Positions 14,701-14,828 of a stretch of 14,828 bases of DNA are shown here, piece by piece. A model generated the notes under the pieces. It searched no databases. It had not been told where the DNA came from and saw only the letters and a program-made list of their open reading frames with translations. Positions within the stretch are counted from its first letter, which is position 1, and the number at the start of each line of letters is the position of its first letter. The stretch is from Candidatus Scatosoma pullistercoris. GTDB lineage: Bacteria; Bacillota; Clostridia; Christensenellales; Borkfalkiaceae. The DNA lies in contig DVMZ01000062.1 in the NCBI GenBank assembly GCA_018714725.1, positions 1-14,828 on the forward strand, read 5' to 3'. The translations under genes were made by a program, and so were the position numbers.

Positions 14701-14828
14701 TACGAACAGACGGAAAAGCTCTCCAAGGAAAAATCCGTCCTGGGCGTGTATGTCAGCGGTCACCCCTTTGAAAAATATATCGGCTATTTCAAAGACAGGA
14801 CCTTCAATTGCTCTATGCTCTCGGAGTA
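11794..14828 (+). CDS. dnaE: DNA polymerase III alpha subunit DnaE (3' end outside window)
   Basis: DnaE is a family C replicative polymerase; Clostridia usually also have PolC. 1011 codons are visible with no stop; the usual length is about 1100-1200. The N-terminal PHP domain keeps its metal-site residues (His8 and His10 in HLHVHTEYS, Asp17, His42 in TDHG, Glu67, His85, and NDVHY). GPGRGSGVGS (360-369) precedes the catalytic PDFDVDF, with Asp402 and Asp404 as metal-binding residues. THAAGVV-like SEHAAGVVI, SLYRPGPMDFIP, YQEQVMQIF and SYAFNKSHAAAYA (782-794) follow, then the region leading to the OB domain, ending at SGHPFEKY (988-995). A charged insert of about 30 residues (478-509, ending in KKKK) lies between the palm blocks. 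ATG 11794 follows AAAGGTGAT. Strong match; no defects seen. Confidence 0.98.
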   Translation, partial: MTDFVHLHVHTEYSLLDGAAKVDDLIEHMVKNGIDCCAVTDHGNMYASLYFAEECVKKGLKYIIGCELYATDDYLDKRPGTKTEHIIVLAKNKTGYKNIVKLDSLSYIDGFYGKPRIDYKLLKEHHEGVICLSACLAGRMPQLLMQGDYDGAKAWAKEMQDVFGEDFYIEIQDHGLREEKEVIPQLIRIARELGIGLVATNDVHYIRKEDWEAQDILLCIQTKKTLADPKRMKFGTHEFYMKSGDEMAELFSYVPEAVSNTRAIADKIEEPVFDLKPNGTPVRDTSLIPLYTPDDGSTSPDYLTRLTWEGLPKRYKDITDSIRQRVEYELGIIIKMGFADYFLIVWDYINWSRLHGIPVGPGRGSGVGSIVAYSIGITDVDPLRYELIFERFLNPDRVSMPDFDVDFCTRRRYETIEYVREKYHPENVAQIVTFGTLASRAVIKDVGRVMGIPYSETDKVAKLMDGKSTIRELLGMNIEKIEKKLADPSLPEDKRADTQKTLEEQKKKKNSEFIEVYETNEELRRVIDMGLKLEGMPKNTSEHAAGVVICRKVLSDNVPLARNGDDIVTQFDMKEVEAVGMLKMDFLALTTLTDIQNTLDYIKEGLGIDIDFHEIGYDVPEAYQLISSGDTDAVFQLEQGGMKRFMKELQPTCLEDLIAGISLYRPGPMDFIPTYIRNKNHPDQIVYDTPLLEPILKNSYGVIIYQEQVMQIFQRLAGYSLGQADLVRRAMAKKHKDELMAQKDKFIYGDIDKGGNITGCAAQGIPAEVAAKIFADMESFASYAFNKSHAAAYAVVAYRTAYLKYFYPKEFLAGILNDRIDKIEEISKYIAYMKEKNIEVLPPDINKSKSIFSVQGNGLRFGLGALRGVGQAPIEAVIAEREENGEFRDFADFAIRCAKHVNKRIVESLIYAGAFDCFGHSRAQFAAVYDGVLTRVNAMDKQKAGAQMSLFGDIIEEQNIEIDYPDIPEYEQTEKLSKEKSVLGVYVSGHPFEKYIGYFKDRTFNCSMLSE

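Noticed and set aside
11461..14763. An open frame of about 1100 codons on the minus strand antisense to dnaE
   Set aside because: It mirrors dnaE almost base for base, has no ribosome site or family motif, and its long openness follows from GC-rich codon use. The plus-strand frame carries every DnaE motif.

Overview
This window reads as a core chromosomal segment of a fairly GC-rich member of the Bacillota, most likely class Clostridia. The evidence is the gene content and order (pgk-tpiA-gpmI, secG-rnr-smpB, and murB-PHP-whiA-dnaE are all Firmicute-type neighbourhoods), purine-rich Shine-Dalgarno sites, sigma-A-type promoters and TTG starts. I cannot place it to genus. There are no tRNAs, rRNAs, CRISPR arrays, insertion sequences or phage genes that I can see.

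Left half (1-7325), all on the minus strand and read right to left: pgk, tpiA and gpmI form a lower-glycolysis operon behind a near-consensus promoter (TTGACA, 17 bp, TATTAT). gapA and eno, common partners of this operon, are not next to it. A terminator-like hairpin follows gpmI. secG (Sec translocon subunit) then has its own strong extended -10 promoter and its own intrinsic terminator. rnr (RNase R) starts at TTG and is followed by smpB, which runs off the left edge. RNase R and SmpB work together in tmRNA quality control, so ssrA may lie just beyond the window.

Middle (7326-7675): a 350-base divergent spacer. It holds the pgk promoter, a GC-rich degenerate minisatellite, and a TATAAT box so close to the next start codon that the mRNA there may be leaderless.

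Right half (7676-14828), all on the plus strand: a short orphan family-1-like solute-binding protein, murB (peptidoglycan precursor reductase with unusual active-site residues), a PHP-family phosphoesterase, whiA, and dnaE, which is open at the right edge. Clostridia often carry rapZ and yvcK between the PHP gene and whiA. Here that position is a 195-base non-coding spacer ending in overlapping hairpins and a T-run just before whiA.

I found no clearly new multi-gene system. The points most worth a second look are the MurB substitutions, the orphan binding protein with its possible leaderless start, the structured whiA leader, the CCGGA-rich spacers, and the insertion in Pgk.
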